A stretch of 64,000 nt of DNA from Marinobacter psychrophilus (GCF_001043175.1 NZ_CP011494.1:3906001-3970000); one strand, 5' to 3'; counted from the stretch's first letter, positions 15,348-22,127 are shown. A program made the numbers and translations. Notes: generated by a model from the sequence alone, not told the origin.

Positions 15348-15664
15348 TGGCACAGTTCGATGTATATCCCAACCCAAGCAAAACTAGCAAAGCGCACTAC
15401 CCTTACCTTGTCGATATACAGAGCAGCCTCCTGAGCGAATTGGCAACTCGAATCGTCATCCCTTTAGGCAAACGCTCCGCCTTTGATGGCGAATCCATGC
15501 AAGGACTCACGCCGGGAATCAGCTTTGCCGACCAGGAACTTTTACTGCTAACCCCACAAATTTCCTCTGTGCCAGAAAAGCGTCTCAAAAACCCGGTTGG
15601 CTCCCTCTCGCATTTCAGAGACCAGATTGTCGGGACTCTGGACCTTGCTGTCACTGGCATTTAA
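15347..15664 (+). CDS. ccdB: CcdB-family toxin, DNA gyrase inhibitor (integron cassette, inverted)
   Basis: A 105-residue toxin that traps DNA gyrase on DNA by binding GyrA. MAQFDVYPNPSKTSKAHYPYL at the start, LATRIVIPL in the middle and the C-terminal LDLAVTGI match the family. Full length equals classic CcdB (about 101-105), and the C-terminal residues needed for gyrase poisoning (W/G-I end) are kept in the form TGI. Starts inside the ccdA stop. Its own stop lies in the left box of the next attC. Likely active with ccdA. Confidence 0.92.
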   Translation: MAQFDVYPNPSKTSKAHYPYLVDIQSSLLSELATRIVIPLGKRSAFDGESMQGLTPGISFADQELLLLTPQISSVPEKRLKNPVGSLSHFRDQIVGTLDLAVTGI

Positions 15665-15728
15665 CGCCTAGGTTAAGCCGCCGGACTGGCGCACGAAGCC
15701 CACGGTCGGCTTGAACCGTTTGTTAGGT
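15659..15728 (-). other. attC site (PlsC-like cassette)
   Basis: About 70 bp, bounded by ATTTAAC (15659-15665) and GTTAGGT (15722-15728), with arms GGTTAAGCCG and CGGCTTGAACC that pair well. Confidence 0.8.
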
Positions 15729-16454
15729 GACAGACTCACGATCGTTGACCCATCGTGAATGCTCCTTCTCACCCACTATCCGTAGGTGCTCAAGCAGTGA
15801 ATGTCGATCCTCGTATGTCATGCCAGTGGTTGGTATCGGGGCCAAATACCTCATAATGATTTTACCCGGGCGGATTTTCCAGGCCCCGGGCGGCATACAT
15901 TGTCGGCTGCCCGCTATATAAACTGGGCATAACGGGACCTGGGCACTGATTGCCATGACAACGGGCCCTTTCTTGTAAGGGCTCAGGCTGCCGTCGACAC
16001 TGCGTTTCCCTTCAGCAGACAAGTAGACCAGGCCGCCATTTGCAGCGTACTTCGCCGCCTTCTCAATCTGGCGTTTTGATTGAGAAGGACTCTGGCGAAC
16101 AATGACCCAACCGAGAATAAACGAGACCCAGCCGAAGAGTGGAATTAGCGCGTACTCGATGTTCCAGATTGCCTTGACCGGCTTGTCCCAGGCCGCGAAC
16201 CCTACCGTGGGGTCAATAATGCTCTGTTGTGTCAGCCCGACGATTATCCCGCCCTGCTGCAGCTCCTCGGGCCCGATGTCGTACTGCACTTCGAACGATA
16301 TGCCAAATATGGACAGAAACGCCTGGTTCCAAGCCCGCACCATGCGCCTGCCTAGCCGGTCGGAAAAAGGGGCAATAACCAATGCGCCCCCCAAAAGAGG
16401 CGCCATCAGCGCAAGTACCAGTGCGTACCGAGCAATTTGTGAGGCCGTATCCAT
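15723..16454 (-). CDS. PlsC-like acyltransferase lacking the catalytic His (integron cassette)
   Basis: A 243-residue membrane-associated protein of the 1-acylglycerol-3-phosphate acyltransferase (PlsC/LPLAT) family. N-terminal hydrophobic helix at about residues 8-30. Motif I, normally NHxSxxD, reads TQQSIIDP (about 78-85): the catalytic His is Gln, the Asp remains. Motif III reads YLSAEGKRS instead of FPEGTRS but keeps the EG core. PVYIAGSR is motif IV-like. It may be inactive as an acyltransferase or have a changed chemistry. ATG 16454 has AGGTGA upstream; a GTG at 16463 is an alternative. Confidence 0.8.
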   Translation of the reverse strand: MDTASQIARYALVLALMAPLLGGALVIAPFSDRLGRRMVRAWNQAFLSIFGISFEVQYDIGPEELQQGGIIVGLTQQSIIDPTVGFAAWDKPVKAIWNIEYALIPLFGWVSFILGWVIVRQSPSQSKRQIEKAAKYAANGGLVYLSAEGKRSVDGSLSPYKKGPVVMAISAQVPLCPVYIAGSRQCMPPGAWKIRPGKIIMRYLAPIPTTGMTYEDRHSLLEHLRIVGEKEHSRWVNDRESVT

Positions 16455-16461
16455 GATTGTC

Positions 16462-16537
16462 ACCTACCGTTTGGTTAAGGGGCGGGCTTTAGCCCGGCCC
16501 AGTGAGCGCAGCGAACGGTTTGAACCAGTTGTTAGGC
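16462..16537 (-). other. attC site with mutated crossover box (DHCW cupin cassette, copy 2)
   Basis: Copy of the attC at 10687, with right box GTTAGGC (16531-16537). The left box is ACCTACC instead of the expected RYYYAAC form, so the conserved AAC (GTT on the cut strand) is broken. Cassette excision at this boundary should be reduced or lost. Confidence 0.75.
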
Positions 16538-16544
16538 ATTTCGT

Positions 16545-16874
16545 TCAGTCGACAACAAATAGCTTTGCACCGATACCTGTGTATGAACGATGTGGTTCAG
16601 CATTGTCCGCGACTTGGTAGCTCATGCCGTGTTTGAGAGTGAATTTTCGGTCGTCTTCGAGTTCCGTATGCAACTCACCCTCGATACATAGAAGTATATG
16701 CCCTTTGGTGCACCAATGATCAGCTAAGTAGCCAGGTGTGTACTCCACCATACGAACTCTGATATTTCCAAAGTGTTGGGTGTGCCAATAGGCATAACCT
16801 GTTTCGCCAGCATGCTCGGTTGGTTTAATACTGGACCAGTCGGTTGTCCCGAAGGGAATATTGGATATTTGCAT
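16545..16874 (-). CDS. DHCW-motif cupin fold protein, copy 2 (integron cassette)
   Basis: 109 residues, near-identical to the copy at 10770; the only residue difference I see is Asp for Gly in the EDDRKFTLKHG loop, away from the metal-binding His residues. Metal-site sequence HWCTKGHILLCIEGE is intact. Start ATG 16874 by equivalence with copy 1. It directly follows the PlsC-like cassette, and its attC has a damaged outer box. Confidence 0.82.
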   Translation of the reverse strand: MQISNIPFGTTDWSSIKPTEHAGETGYAYWHTQHFGNIRVRMVEYTPGYLADHWCTKGHILLCIEGELHTELEDDRKFTLKHGMSYQVADNAEPHRSYTGIGAKLFVVD

Positions 16875-16895
16875 TAGTAGCCCTGAGTGGTGATT

Positions 16896-16953
16896 GCCTA
16901 ACGCCCAAAGCAACCACGCGTCTTTTGGCGTCGGCCGCCTTTGATTGTTAGTT
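16896..16953 (-). other. attC site (enoyl-CoA hydratase cassette, copy 2)
   Basis: Identical in layout to the attC at 11121: boxes GCCTAAC and GTTAGTT, 58 bp. Confidence 0.78.
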
Positions 16954-16968
16954 TTGAAGATGAAGCAC

Positions 16969-17718
16969 TTAGTTATCTTGAAATACAGGCTTGCGCTTTT
17001 GAAGAAAAGCCATCATTCCTTCCTGACTTTCCGAATTACCTAACGTATTTAACACCGCTTGTCTTTCCATTCGGAATGATTCGTCTTGAGACATATCATC
17101 GCCTTTAATAATAACGGGCATAATCTCTCGCATGGCAATCGGCGGCTGGGTTGTCAACTCTAAACCTAATTCAATGGCTCGATTTTTCAATTGATTGTTT
17201 TCAACGACCTCATTCACCAAGCCAATACGATAGGCCTCAGGGCCATCTATTTTTTTAGACCGCAGTACCATATCCAATGAATGCATTCGGCCGACCAAGC
17301 GCGTTAAACGTGTATTTCCACCCCATGCGGGTACAGTACCCAAGTCCATTTCTGGCAGTCCAATTTTACAGCCTTCTTTAGCTGCTAATCTAAAATGGCA
17401 TGACATGGGTAATTCTAAGCCACCGCCCAGACAATAACCGAAAAGCGTGGCAATCACCGGTTTTCCTAAAGGCTCAATGGCTGATAACACCCTTAGTCTT
17501 TGGTCAAATAGCGCTTCCAATTCATTCGGGTTGGCTAGCTTGGGTCCTAACTCTTTTAAGTTCATGCCAGCAGAAAAGTTTTCCTCCCCTTCCGCTGTAA
17601 ACAATACGGCTCGAATCGAACTGTCTTCTTTTAACTTGGGGATCAGGGTTTCCAACTCGTCCATAAGCTCCAGAGTCATTTTGTTCCATGGCGCATCATT
17701 TATTGAAATGATAGCCAA
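16969..17718 (-). CDS. Enoyl-CoA hydratase/isomerase family protein, copy 2; same upstream stop
   Basis: 249 codons from TTG 17718, nearly the same as the copy at 11194, with all crotonase motifs conserved (GYCLGGGLELP, GLPEMDLG). As in copy 1, the frame extends upstream through NEIKPFLYTWQVG to ATG AGT TAA (17766-17758), so the expected start codon is followed by a stop at codon 3. Differences within the N-terminal extension (RQGG against WQVG) suggest that this part is under weaker constraint than the body of the protein. Confidence 0.75.
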   Translation of the reverse strand: MAIISINDAPWNKMTLELMDELETLIPKLKEDSSIRAVLFTAEGEENFSAGMNLKELGPKLANPNELEALFDQRLRVLSAIEPLGKPVIATLFGYCLGGGLELPMSCHFRLAAKEGCKIGLPEMDLGTVPAWGGNTRLTRLVGRMHSLDMVLRSKKIDGPEAYRIGLVNEVVENNQLKNRAIELGLELTTQPPIAMREIMPVIIKGDDMSQDESFRMERQAVLNTLGNSESQEGMMAFLQKRKPVFQDN

Positions 17719-17833
17719 GCCAACCTGCCAAGTATAAAGGAAAGGCTTAATCTCGTTTTAACTCATGGTTTTACCCTGTTTATTATTATTGCTGATACAG
17801 TAACTATTATCTTGCCTATAACTTTTATCCAAA

Positions 17834-17938
17834 AACTAACGCCAAGCTAAACGGCGAAGTAATGTTGGCGACTTTTGTGCGTGTTTTTGCGCAAAAGGTG
17901 CCAACATTACGGAGTCCGATTTGAGCGTCTGGTTAGGT
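17834..17938 (-). other. attC site (WapI-like cassette)
   Basis: About 105 bp, bounded by AACTAAC (17834-17840) and GTTAGGT (17932-17938). Long hairpin with GTAATGTTGGC and GCCAACATTAC as perfectly matching arms. Confidence 0.85.
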
Positions 17939-18337
17939 GTTTGATGCTGAATAATCTAGTACCTTTTGTATACTGCTTATAAATTTTGGCAAATGAGTTT
18001 GATCTATGTTGAACTCGAATTCGAGACAACTACCATAGCTAGCTTGCGAATAAGCATAACCTTTTACTTCTATATGGCCTTGGCCATCACCAGTTAAACT
18101 AAAGCCAAATTGACCTTCCGTAGGTTTCAATTCAGCGACACCACGCAAGGTATCGTAGAGACTGGACAACTGTTTTTGAAACACCCCAATATCCTGAGTC
18201 TCAAAGTAGGAGTTTATATGCCCTTCAAAACCATTGACCTTTATCTTTACTGGAGATTGAAACCAACCATCACGACTTACACGACCAATCGGCCCTATGG
18301 TGATGTGTTCCCCTCCTTCATTTCCAAGAACGATCAT
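17933..18337 (-). CDS. WapI-like immunity family protein (integron cassette)
   Basis: A 134-residue protein resembling the WapI family, whose founding member protects Bacillus from the WapA contact-dependent tRNase toxin. The characteristic C-terminal part is present: LTGDGQGHIEVKGYAYSQ (about residues 82-99), then LEFEFNIDQTHLPKFISSI. No toxin gene is nearby, so it would act as an orphan immunity protein or has another role. ATG 18337 begins right after the left attC box, with GGTGTAA upstream; earlier codons fall in the attC. Confidence 0.72.
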   Translation of the reverse strand: MIVLGNEGGEHITIGPIGRVSRDGWFQSPVKIKVNGFEGHINSYFETQDIGVFQKQLSSLYDTLRGVAELKPTEGQFGFSLTGDGQGHIEVKGYAYSQASYGSCLEFEFNIDQTHLPKFISSIQKVLDYSASNT

Positions 18338-18343
18338 ATTTAC

Positions 18344-18448
18344 ACCTAACGCCGCCAGCAACTGCCGTAGTGAATTGGGTGCTTTTTTGCGTCTTTTTGC
18401 AAAAAAGAAGACAGTTTATGGAGGTCAGATTGACTGGCCTTGTTAAGT
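18344..18448 (-). other. attC site (membrane protein cassette)
   Basis: About 105 bp, bounded by ACCTAAC (18344-18350) and GTTAAGT (18442-18448). Shares TTTTTTGCGT and CAAAAAAG arms with the attC at 12059. Confidence 0.8.
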
Positions 18449-18796
18449 TTTTGCCGCATGCACTCCACCTTGCCAAAAGCGAAGGGCTAAAACTGCTGTA
18501 ACTAGAATAATGCCCGATAAGCCGCTAATTGTAGTTAATATTGCCAGTGGATAAAATAACCATGGCCCTATATTTTTGCTTTGGTAGACAAAATAACCAA
18601 GAGTAAAACGCGAAATCAAGAAGGTTAGTTCAACAGCCAAAACGCCGGTAAACCACAGAGCGCCATTGCCAGGTGACGCCCAGGTTTCCCAGCCTTGCTG
18701 TGTCTCTGAAATACTCGAAACTTTAAGTACGAGCAAGACCAAGCCAATCAGTATTAAAACTCCACCAATTCCTTTTTGTATCATTGCTCGATTCAT
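18443..18796 (-). CDS. Small membrane protein of unknown function (integron cassette)
   Basis: A 117-residue protein with three or four hydrophobic segments (about residues 8-26, 46-66, 78-106). Not recognised. Aromatic-rich loop ETQQGWETWASPGNGALW sits between the first two. Start ATG 18796; an internal ATG four codons on is also possible. AT-rich like other membrane-protein cassettes here. Confidence 0.68.
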   Translation of the reverse strand: MNRAMIQKGIGGVLILIGLVLLVLKVSSISETQQGWETWASPGNGALWFTGVLAVELTFLISRFTLGYFVYQSKNIGPWLFYPLAILTTISGLSGIILVTAVLALRFWQGGVHAAKT

Positions 18797-18805
18797 AATT
18801 TAGAA

Positions 18806-18904
18806 ACTTAACGCCTCACTAAGAGGCAAATAATAGTTGGTTAAAATAAGCGACGAAGGAGCAAAAACCAACTGTTATTTGTCCTTTTGAGTGACTTGTT
18901 ATAA
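18806..18904 (-). other. attC site (GFA protein cassette 3)
   Basis: About 99 bp, bounded by ACTTAAC (18806-18812) and GTTATAA (18898-18904). Arms AATAATAGTTGG and CCAACTGTTATT pair. Confidence 0.8.
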
Positions 18905-18907
18905 CTT

Positions 18908-19285
18908 TTATACGCGATCTGCTGGATGATTAACGCCGTCATATGTTGGAATATTTTCTAGTTCTAGAGGATTAATACCTTCTAAGCAAGCAACATTAAA
19001 ACCATATTGATGTGGATTTGAACGCCTTTGATGGTGAGTATAAATACCACACTTAGAACAAAAATAGTGTTTAGCTGTATGAGTATTAAATTGATACAAG
19101 CTTAATGAGTCTTCGCCTTTTGTTATTTTTATTCCATCTAAAGATACCGACGCTGCAATTGCGCCACGTCTACGACACATTGAGCAATCACATCGACGAG
19201 GATCAACCAACCCATTTGGTAATGACAATTCGAATTGTACTGCTCCACAATGACATGACGCTTTGTGAATTGGTTGAATATCCAT
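18908..19285 (-). CDS. GFA family protein, third of three (integron cassette)
   Basis: A 125-residue GFA-family zinc protein. Motifs: SCHCGAV near residue 10, RRCDCSMCRRR near 31 and FCSKCGIYTHH near 74; the last, with HH, resembles the centromere-V-like GFA subgroup. Start ATG 19285. Third independent member in this array, and the second cassette counted from attI, so among the most recently placed if the array grows at attI. Confidence 0.86.
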   Translation of the reverse strand: MDIQPIHKASCHCGAVQFELSLPNGLVDPRRCDCSMCRRRGAIAASVSLDGIKITKGEDSLSLYQFNTHTAKHYFCSKCGIYTHHQRRSNPHQYGFNVACLEGINPLELENIPTYDGVNHPADRV

Positions 19286-19312
19286 ATTTTTATACTCCTG
19301 AACCCGAGAAAG

Positions 19313-19387
19313 TTATAACGCCCCAAGCAGGAGATTTTATGAGTGTTTTTCAGCGAGTAAAATTCCCGCTGACTTGGTTTGTTATAC
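19313..19387 (-). other. attC site (attI-proximal cassette)
   Basis: About 75 bp, bounded by TTATAAC (19313-19319) and GTTATAC (19381-19387). Arms CCCCAAGCAGG(A) and CCCGCTGACTTGG pair. Confidence 0.8.
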
Positions 19388-19397
19388 GCAATTAGCA

Positions 19398-19691
19398 TTA
19401 ATGCTCACCATATTGCAAAGCCCAGAAAAAGTAACCCATTAACACGAACAAACAACCAAATGGGATAATAAACAATGACCATTTTTGTGCTTGGTTAAAC
19501 TTATACGGCAACACCGCAAGCGCTGAAAATGCCAAAGAAGTAACAATTAATAGCGGTACAACTACCAGCGAAAAAAAGTAACCAAAAATTGATGCGACTG
19601 TATCACCAGTAAAAGTAGCGTGATAGAAGGAGAGAACAATTGATACTGCACATACAACGACAACTAAGATCAAAAACCCTAATCTGCTCAT
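19398..19691 (-). CDS. Small membrane protein, first cassette after attI
   Basis: A 97-residue protein with three hydrophobic segments (about residues 4-21, 30-58, 76-92). Not recognised. ATG 19691 is preferred over the adjacent GTG at 19694 because GGGAAG lies at a better spacing. As the first cassette gene it should be the best expressed by any Pc promoter in the attI/intI region. Confidence 0.68.
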   Translation of the reverse strand: MSRLGFLILVVVVCAVSIVLSFYHATFTGDTVASIFGYFFSLVVVPLLIVTSLAFSALAVLPYKFNQAQKWSLFIIPFGCLFVLMGYFFWALQYGEH

Positions 19692-19705
19692 CACTTCCCT
19701 ATTGC

Positions 19706-19775
19706 GTATAACAGCAACTAGACCGCTTTCCGCGATACTGTGAAAAAGTGCGTTCCCGATAGTGCCACTTCTTCA
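19706..19775 (-). other. attI site and first cassette junction
   Basis: The first cassette begins at GTATAAC (19706-19712), the core where IntI joins an incoming cassette to attI. The attI proper should extend about 60 bp to the right toward intI. Its right edge is not defined by sequence alone. A TATGAT hexamer read on the minus strand (19775-19780) is a possible -10 for the cassette promoter Pc, but I see no good -35. Confidence 0.65.
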
Positions 19776-19849
19776 TCATAGTTCACGGTATCAAGTCCCT
19801 ATTTTAACAACAGGTTAGCTTAGTTGTGGCTAATCCACCACGTAATCGC

Positions 19850-19879
19850 TTGACTTCTTGATTTCACACACACAATAAT
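19850..19879 (+). promoter_or_regulatory. Putative intI promoter (Pint)
   Basis: TTGACT (19850-19855) and AATAAT (19874-19879) with an 18-bp spacer, directly followed by the LexA box. Start of transcription would fall inside that box. Confidence 0.5.
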
Positions 19880-19880
19880 A

Positions 19881-19896
19881 CTGTACATATATACAG
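19881..19896 (+). promoter_or_regulatory. LexA (SOS) operator before intI
   Basis: CTGTACATATATACAG is a 16-bp palindromic SOS box (CTG-N10-CAG), one base away from the consensus CTGTATATATATACAG. It lies just downstream of the putative -10 and 23 bp before the intI start, so LexA should repress intI until DNA damage. Confidence 0.88.
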
Positions 19897-19918
19897 CAAC
19901 AGAAAGAGGTACGCCAAC

Positions 19919-20884
19919 ATGGACGGCATACAACCTCAACCGCGCCTTCGTGATCAGGTTCGCGCGGTCATTCGGGTTAATCGTTATAGTATTCGTACGG
20001 AAAAATTCTATTGGTACTGGATTCGATTTTTCATCCGTTTTCACCAGATGAAACATCCCAGAGATATGGGTCCCAAAGAGGTGAATGAGTTTCTGACCTG
20101 GCTAGCGGTTACACGTAACGTAGCAGCCGCCACCCAGGCACAGGCTTTAAACGCTGTGGTGTTTCTTTACGCCAAGGTGCTGGATATACCTCTCGGGGAA
20201 ATCGGTTCTGTTATTCACTCCAAAAAGCCAAAGCGCCTGCCCGTCGTGCTCTCCCATGACGAAGCTATGGTGATTATCGAAAAGCTTAAAGGTCCCTATC
20301 GTCTTTTAGCATCGCTGATGTACGGTTCCGGCTTGCGAGTAACCGAAGCATGCCGTTTGCGGGTAAAGGATATTGATTTCAGTAACCAGGTCATCATTGT
20401 TAGGGACGGCAAAGGCGCAAAAGACAGGACAACCCTTATGCCGGGCACGCTGATTTCGGAGCTGCAAAGGCAAATCGGTGCTGTTCAGAAATCATGGAAA
20501 GAAAAAGACCTTACTCATCAAACACCGGTAAGCCTTCCATTTGCACTTGCCCGCAAGTATCCCAAAGCGGATATGTCACTGGACTGGCAATGGTTGTTTA
20601 CTTCGCAAAGCCTGACTAAAAACGACTTCGGAAAGGTGGTTCGCCATCACATTCACACCAGTTCTGTCCAGAAAGCGGCAAAGGTGGCCGTTTCAACAAC
20701 CGGCATTGGCAAACCTGCAGGCTGTCACACTTTCCGGCATTCCTTTGCCACCGAGCTGCTAAAGCGCGGTAACGACATTCGCACGGTTCAGGATTTGCTT
20801 GGCCATGCTGATTTGCGTACCACCCAGATCTACACACATGTTCTTGGGCAGGGTTTTGCAGGCGTTCGTAGCCCGTTGGGTTGA
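19919..20884 (+). CDS. intI: Integron integrase
   Basis: Tyrosine recombinase of 321 residues that inserts cassettes at attI and excises them by recombining single-stranded attC hairpins. Catalytic residues are all present: R140 (SGLRVTEA), likely K165, H270 and R273 (HTFRHSFATEL), H296 (LLGHADLRTTQ) and Y305 (IYTHV). The extra segment that separates IntI from XerC/D is present at about residues 200-250 (VSLPFALARKYP, VVRHHIHTSSVQKA). It is transcribed away from the array, the standard layout. ATG 19919 has GAGG ten bases upstream. Not class 1-3; a chromosomal type. Appears intact. Confidence 0.95.
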   Translation: MDGIQPQPRLRDQVRAVIRVNRYSIRTEKFYWYWIRFFIRFHQMKHPRDMGPKEVNEFLTWLAVTRNVAAATQAQALNAVVFLYAKVLDIPLGEIGSVIHSKKPKRLPVVLSHDEAMVIIEKLKGPYRLLASLMYGSGLRVTEACRLRVKDIDFSNQVIIVRDGKGAKDRTTLMPGTLISELQRQIGAVQKSWKEKDLTHQTPVSLPFALARKYPKADMSLDWQWLFTSQSLTKNDFGKVVRHHIHTSSVQKAAKVAVSTTGIGKPAGCHTFRHSFATELLKRGNDIRTVQDLLGHADLRTTQIYTHVLGQGFAGVRSPLG

Positions 20885-20933
20885 GTGGTTAGTCGCCCTT
20901 TGGGTCTTCGCGGTTTTGGCTATTCGATTGATA

Positions 20934-20958
20934 GGGGACAGATTTGGAATCTGTCCCC
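20934..20958. repeat. REP-like palindrome (GGGGACAG…CTGTCCCC), copy 1
   Basis: Near-perfect 25-bp inverted repeat with GGGGACAGATT and AATCTGTCCCC arms, between intI and nrdB. Two similar units lie between nrdB and nrdA (22080, 22128). Could act as a stem-loop in either transcript. Confidence 0.75.
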
Positions 20959-21001
20959 TTGTTCCTTGTTCTATTCTCTTAGTGCGTCTTCTTGGTACGC
21001 C

Positions 21002-22060
21002 TTACCACTCCAACTGGGCGCCCGTCTGGTATTCAATCACTCGCGTTTCAAAGAAGTTCTTTTCTTTGCGCATGGTGGCTTGCTCTTCCAACCAGGGTGA
21101 TACGTTTTTGGCACCCGGGAAGGGCTCGGGCAGGTTTACGGTGCGGGCACGGCGGTTGGCTACGAAGCGGAACTGTTCGATGTGGTATTCCGCGGAGTAG
21201 CCCAGGATCGGGTCGCGCAGAATGTAGTTGGCGTAGGCCCTTTCGGCAGCTTCGGATTCGTCCCACATCTCGCGCACGGCTTTGGGGTCGAAGCTGATGT
21301 TTTCTTCTTCCAGGATCTGGTTAACCACTTTCAGGCCAAAGGAGAAGTGCATGGCTTCGTCGCGCAGGATGTACTGGAACTGTTCGCCGGTGCCACGCAT
21401 CAGGCCGCGGCGTTGCAGGGCGAAGATGGGGCTGAAGCCGTTGTAGAACCAGCAGCCTTCAAACACGGCGGCAAAGAACAAATACGACATGATGAATTCT
21501 TGCAGGTCATCTTTGTTGCGCAGGTTGATGTCGGAGCGCATGGCGGCGTTCAGGCGGCGGTTGGCCATCTGGATTTTGCCATTGATTTGCGGCACGACAC
21601 GGTAGCGGTTGTAGATTTCGCCCTGGTCCAGGTTCAAGGTTTCAATGCAGTGCTGGTATGTCCAGGTGTGCACGGCTTCTTCGTAAACCTGGCGCGCCTG
21701 GTAAATCTGCAGTTCGGGCGCGGTCATTTTTTCCATCACCGCCAGGCCGATGTTGCGCATGGCCAGTATGTCGGAGGTGGTCAGGTAGGCCAGTACGTTT
21801 TCAAACACGTGCTTTTCTGCCGGGTTCAGGCGGTGGTGGTAGTCGTGAACGTCTTGCGACATGTTCACGTCTAACGGCGTCCAGTGGTTTTTGTTGGCGT
21901 TCATGAAGTATTCCCAGGCCCAGGGGTACTTAAATGGGGCTAGCTGGTTTACGTCGGTGTTGCCGTTGATCACGCGTTTATCGTCAACGTTTACCGGAGC
22001 CACGCTGCTGTTGAGAACAATCTTACTTTCGGGTTTTTTGTCTTCGTCCCAGTTCAACAT
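21002..22060 (-). CDS. nrdB: Class Ia ribonucleoside-diphosphate reductase, beta subunit
   Basis: 352-residue R2 subunit with a di-iron/tyrosyl radical cofactor that starts dNTP synthesis with NrdA. The radical Tyr is Y135 in AVHTWTYQHC, with H131 and E127/E128 as iron ligands; more ligands are in FAAVFEGCWFYNGF (about 218) and ILRDEAMHFSFG (about 252). The C-terminus ends ...QTGAQLEW, the usual acidic/aromatic NrdA-docking tail. ATG 22060 has AAAGGA upstream; the frame is open to 22264 but that part contains the palindromic repeats. Cotranscribed with nrdA, which lies upstream. Confidence 0.93.
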   Translation of the reverse strand: MLNWDEDKKPESKIVLNSSVAPVNVDDKRVINGNTDVNQLAPFKYPWAWEYFMNANKNHWTPLDVNMSQDVHDYHHRLNPAEKHVFENVLAYLTTSDILAMRNIGLAVMEKMTAPELQIYQARQVYEEAVHTWTYQHCIETLNLDQGEIYNRYRVVPQINGKIQMANRRLNAAMRSDINLRNKDDLQEFIMSYLFFAAVFEGCWFYNGFSPIFALQRRGLMRGTGEQFQYILRDEAMHFSFGLKVVNQILEEENISFDPKAVREMWDESEAAERAYANYILRDPILGYSAEYHIEQFRFVANRRARTVNLPEPFPGAKNVSPWLEEQATMRKEKNFFETRVIEYQTGAQLEW

Positions 22061-22079
22061 GGTTTGTTCCTTTGAATAC

Positions 22080-22104
22080 GGGAACAGACTTGAAGTCTGT
22101 TCCC
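22080..22104. repeat. REP-like palindrome, copy 2
   Basis: 25-bp inverted repeat with GGGAACAGACTT and AAGTCTGTTCCC arms, in the nrdA-nrdB spacer, 20 bp upstream of the nrdB start. May modulate nrdB translation or mRNA stability. Confidence 0.75.
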
Positions 22105-22127
22105 TGGGTTTGGGAGTTGGAAGTAAA

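Larger units (their letters stand above)
16462..17833 (-). repeat. Duplicated two-cassette block, copy 2
   Basis: Second copy of the cupin plus enoyl-CoA hydratase block at 10687-12058, exactly 5775 bp away. Few coding differences: cupin EDGRKF/EDDRKF; hydratase LEFMDEL/LELMDEL, KKDSS/KEDSS, IELLGKP/IEPLGKP. Confidence 0.85.
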
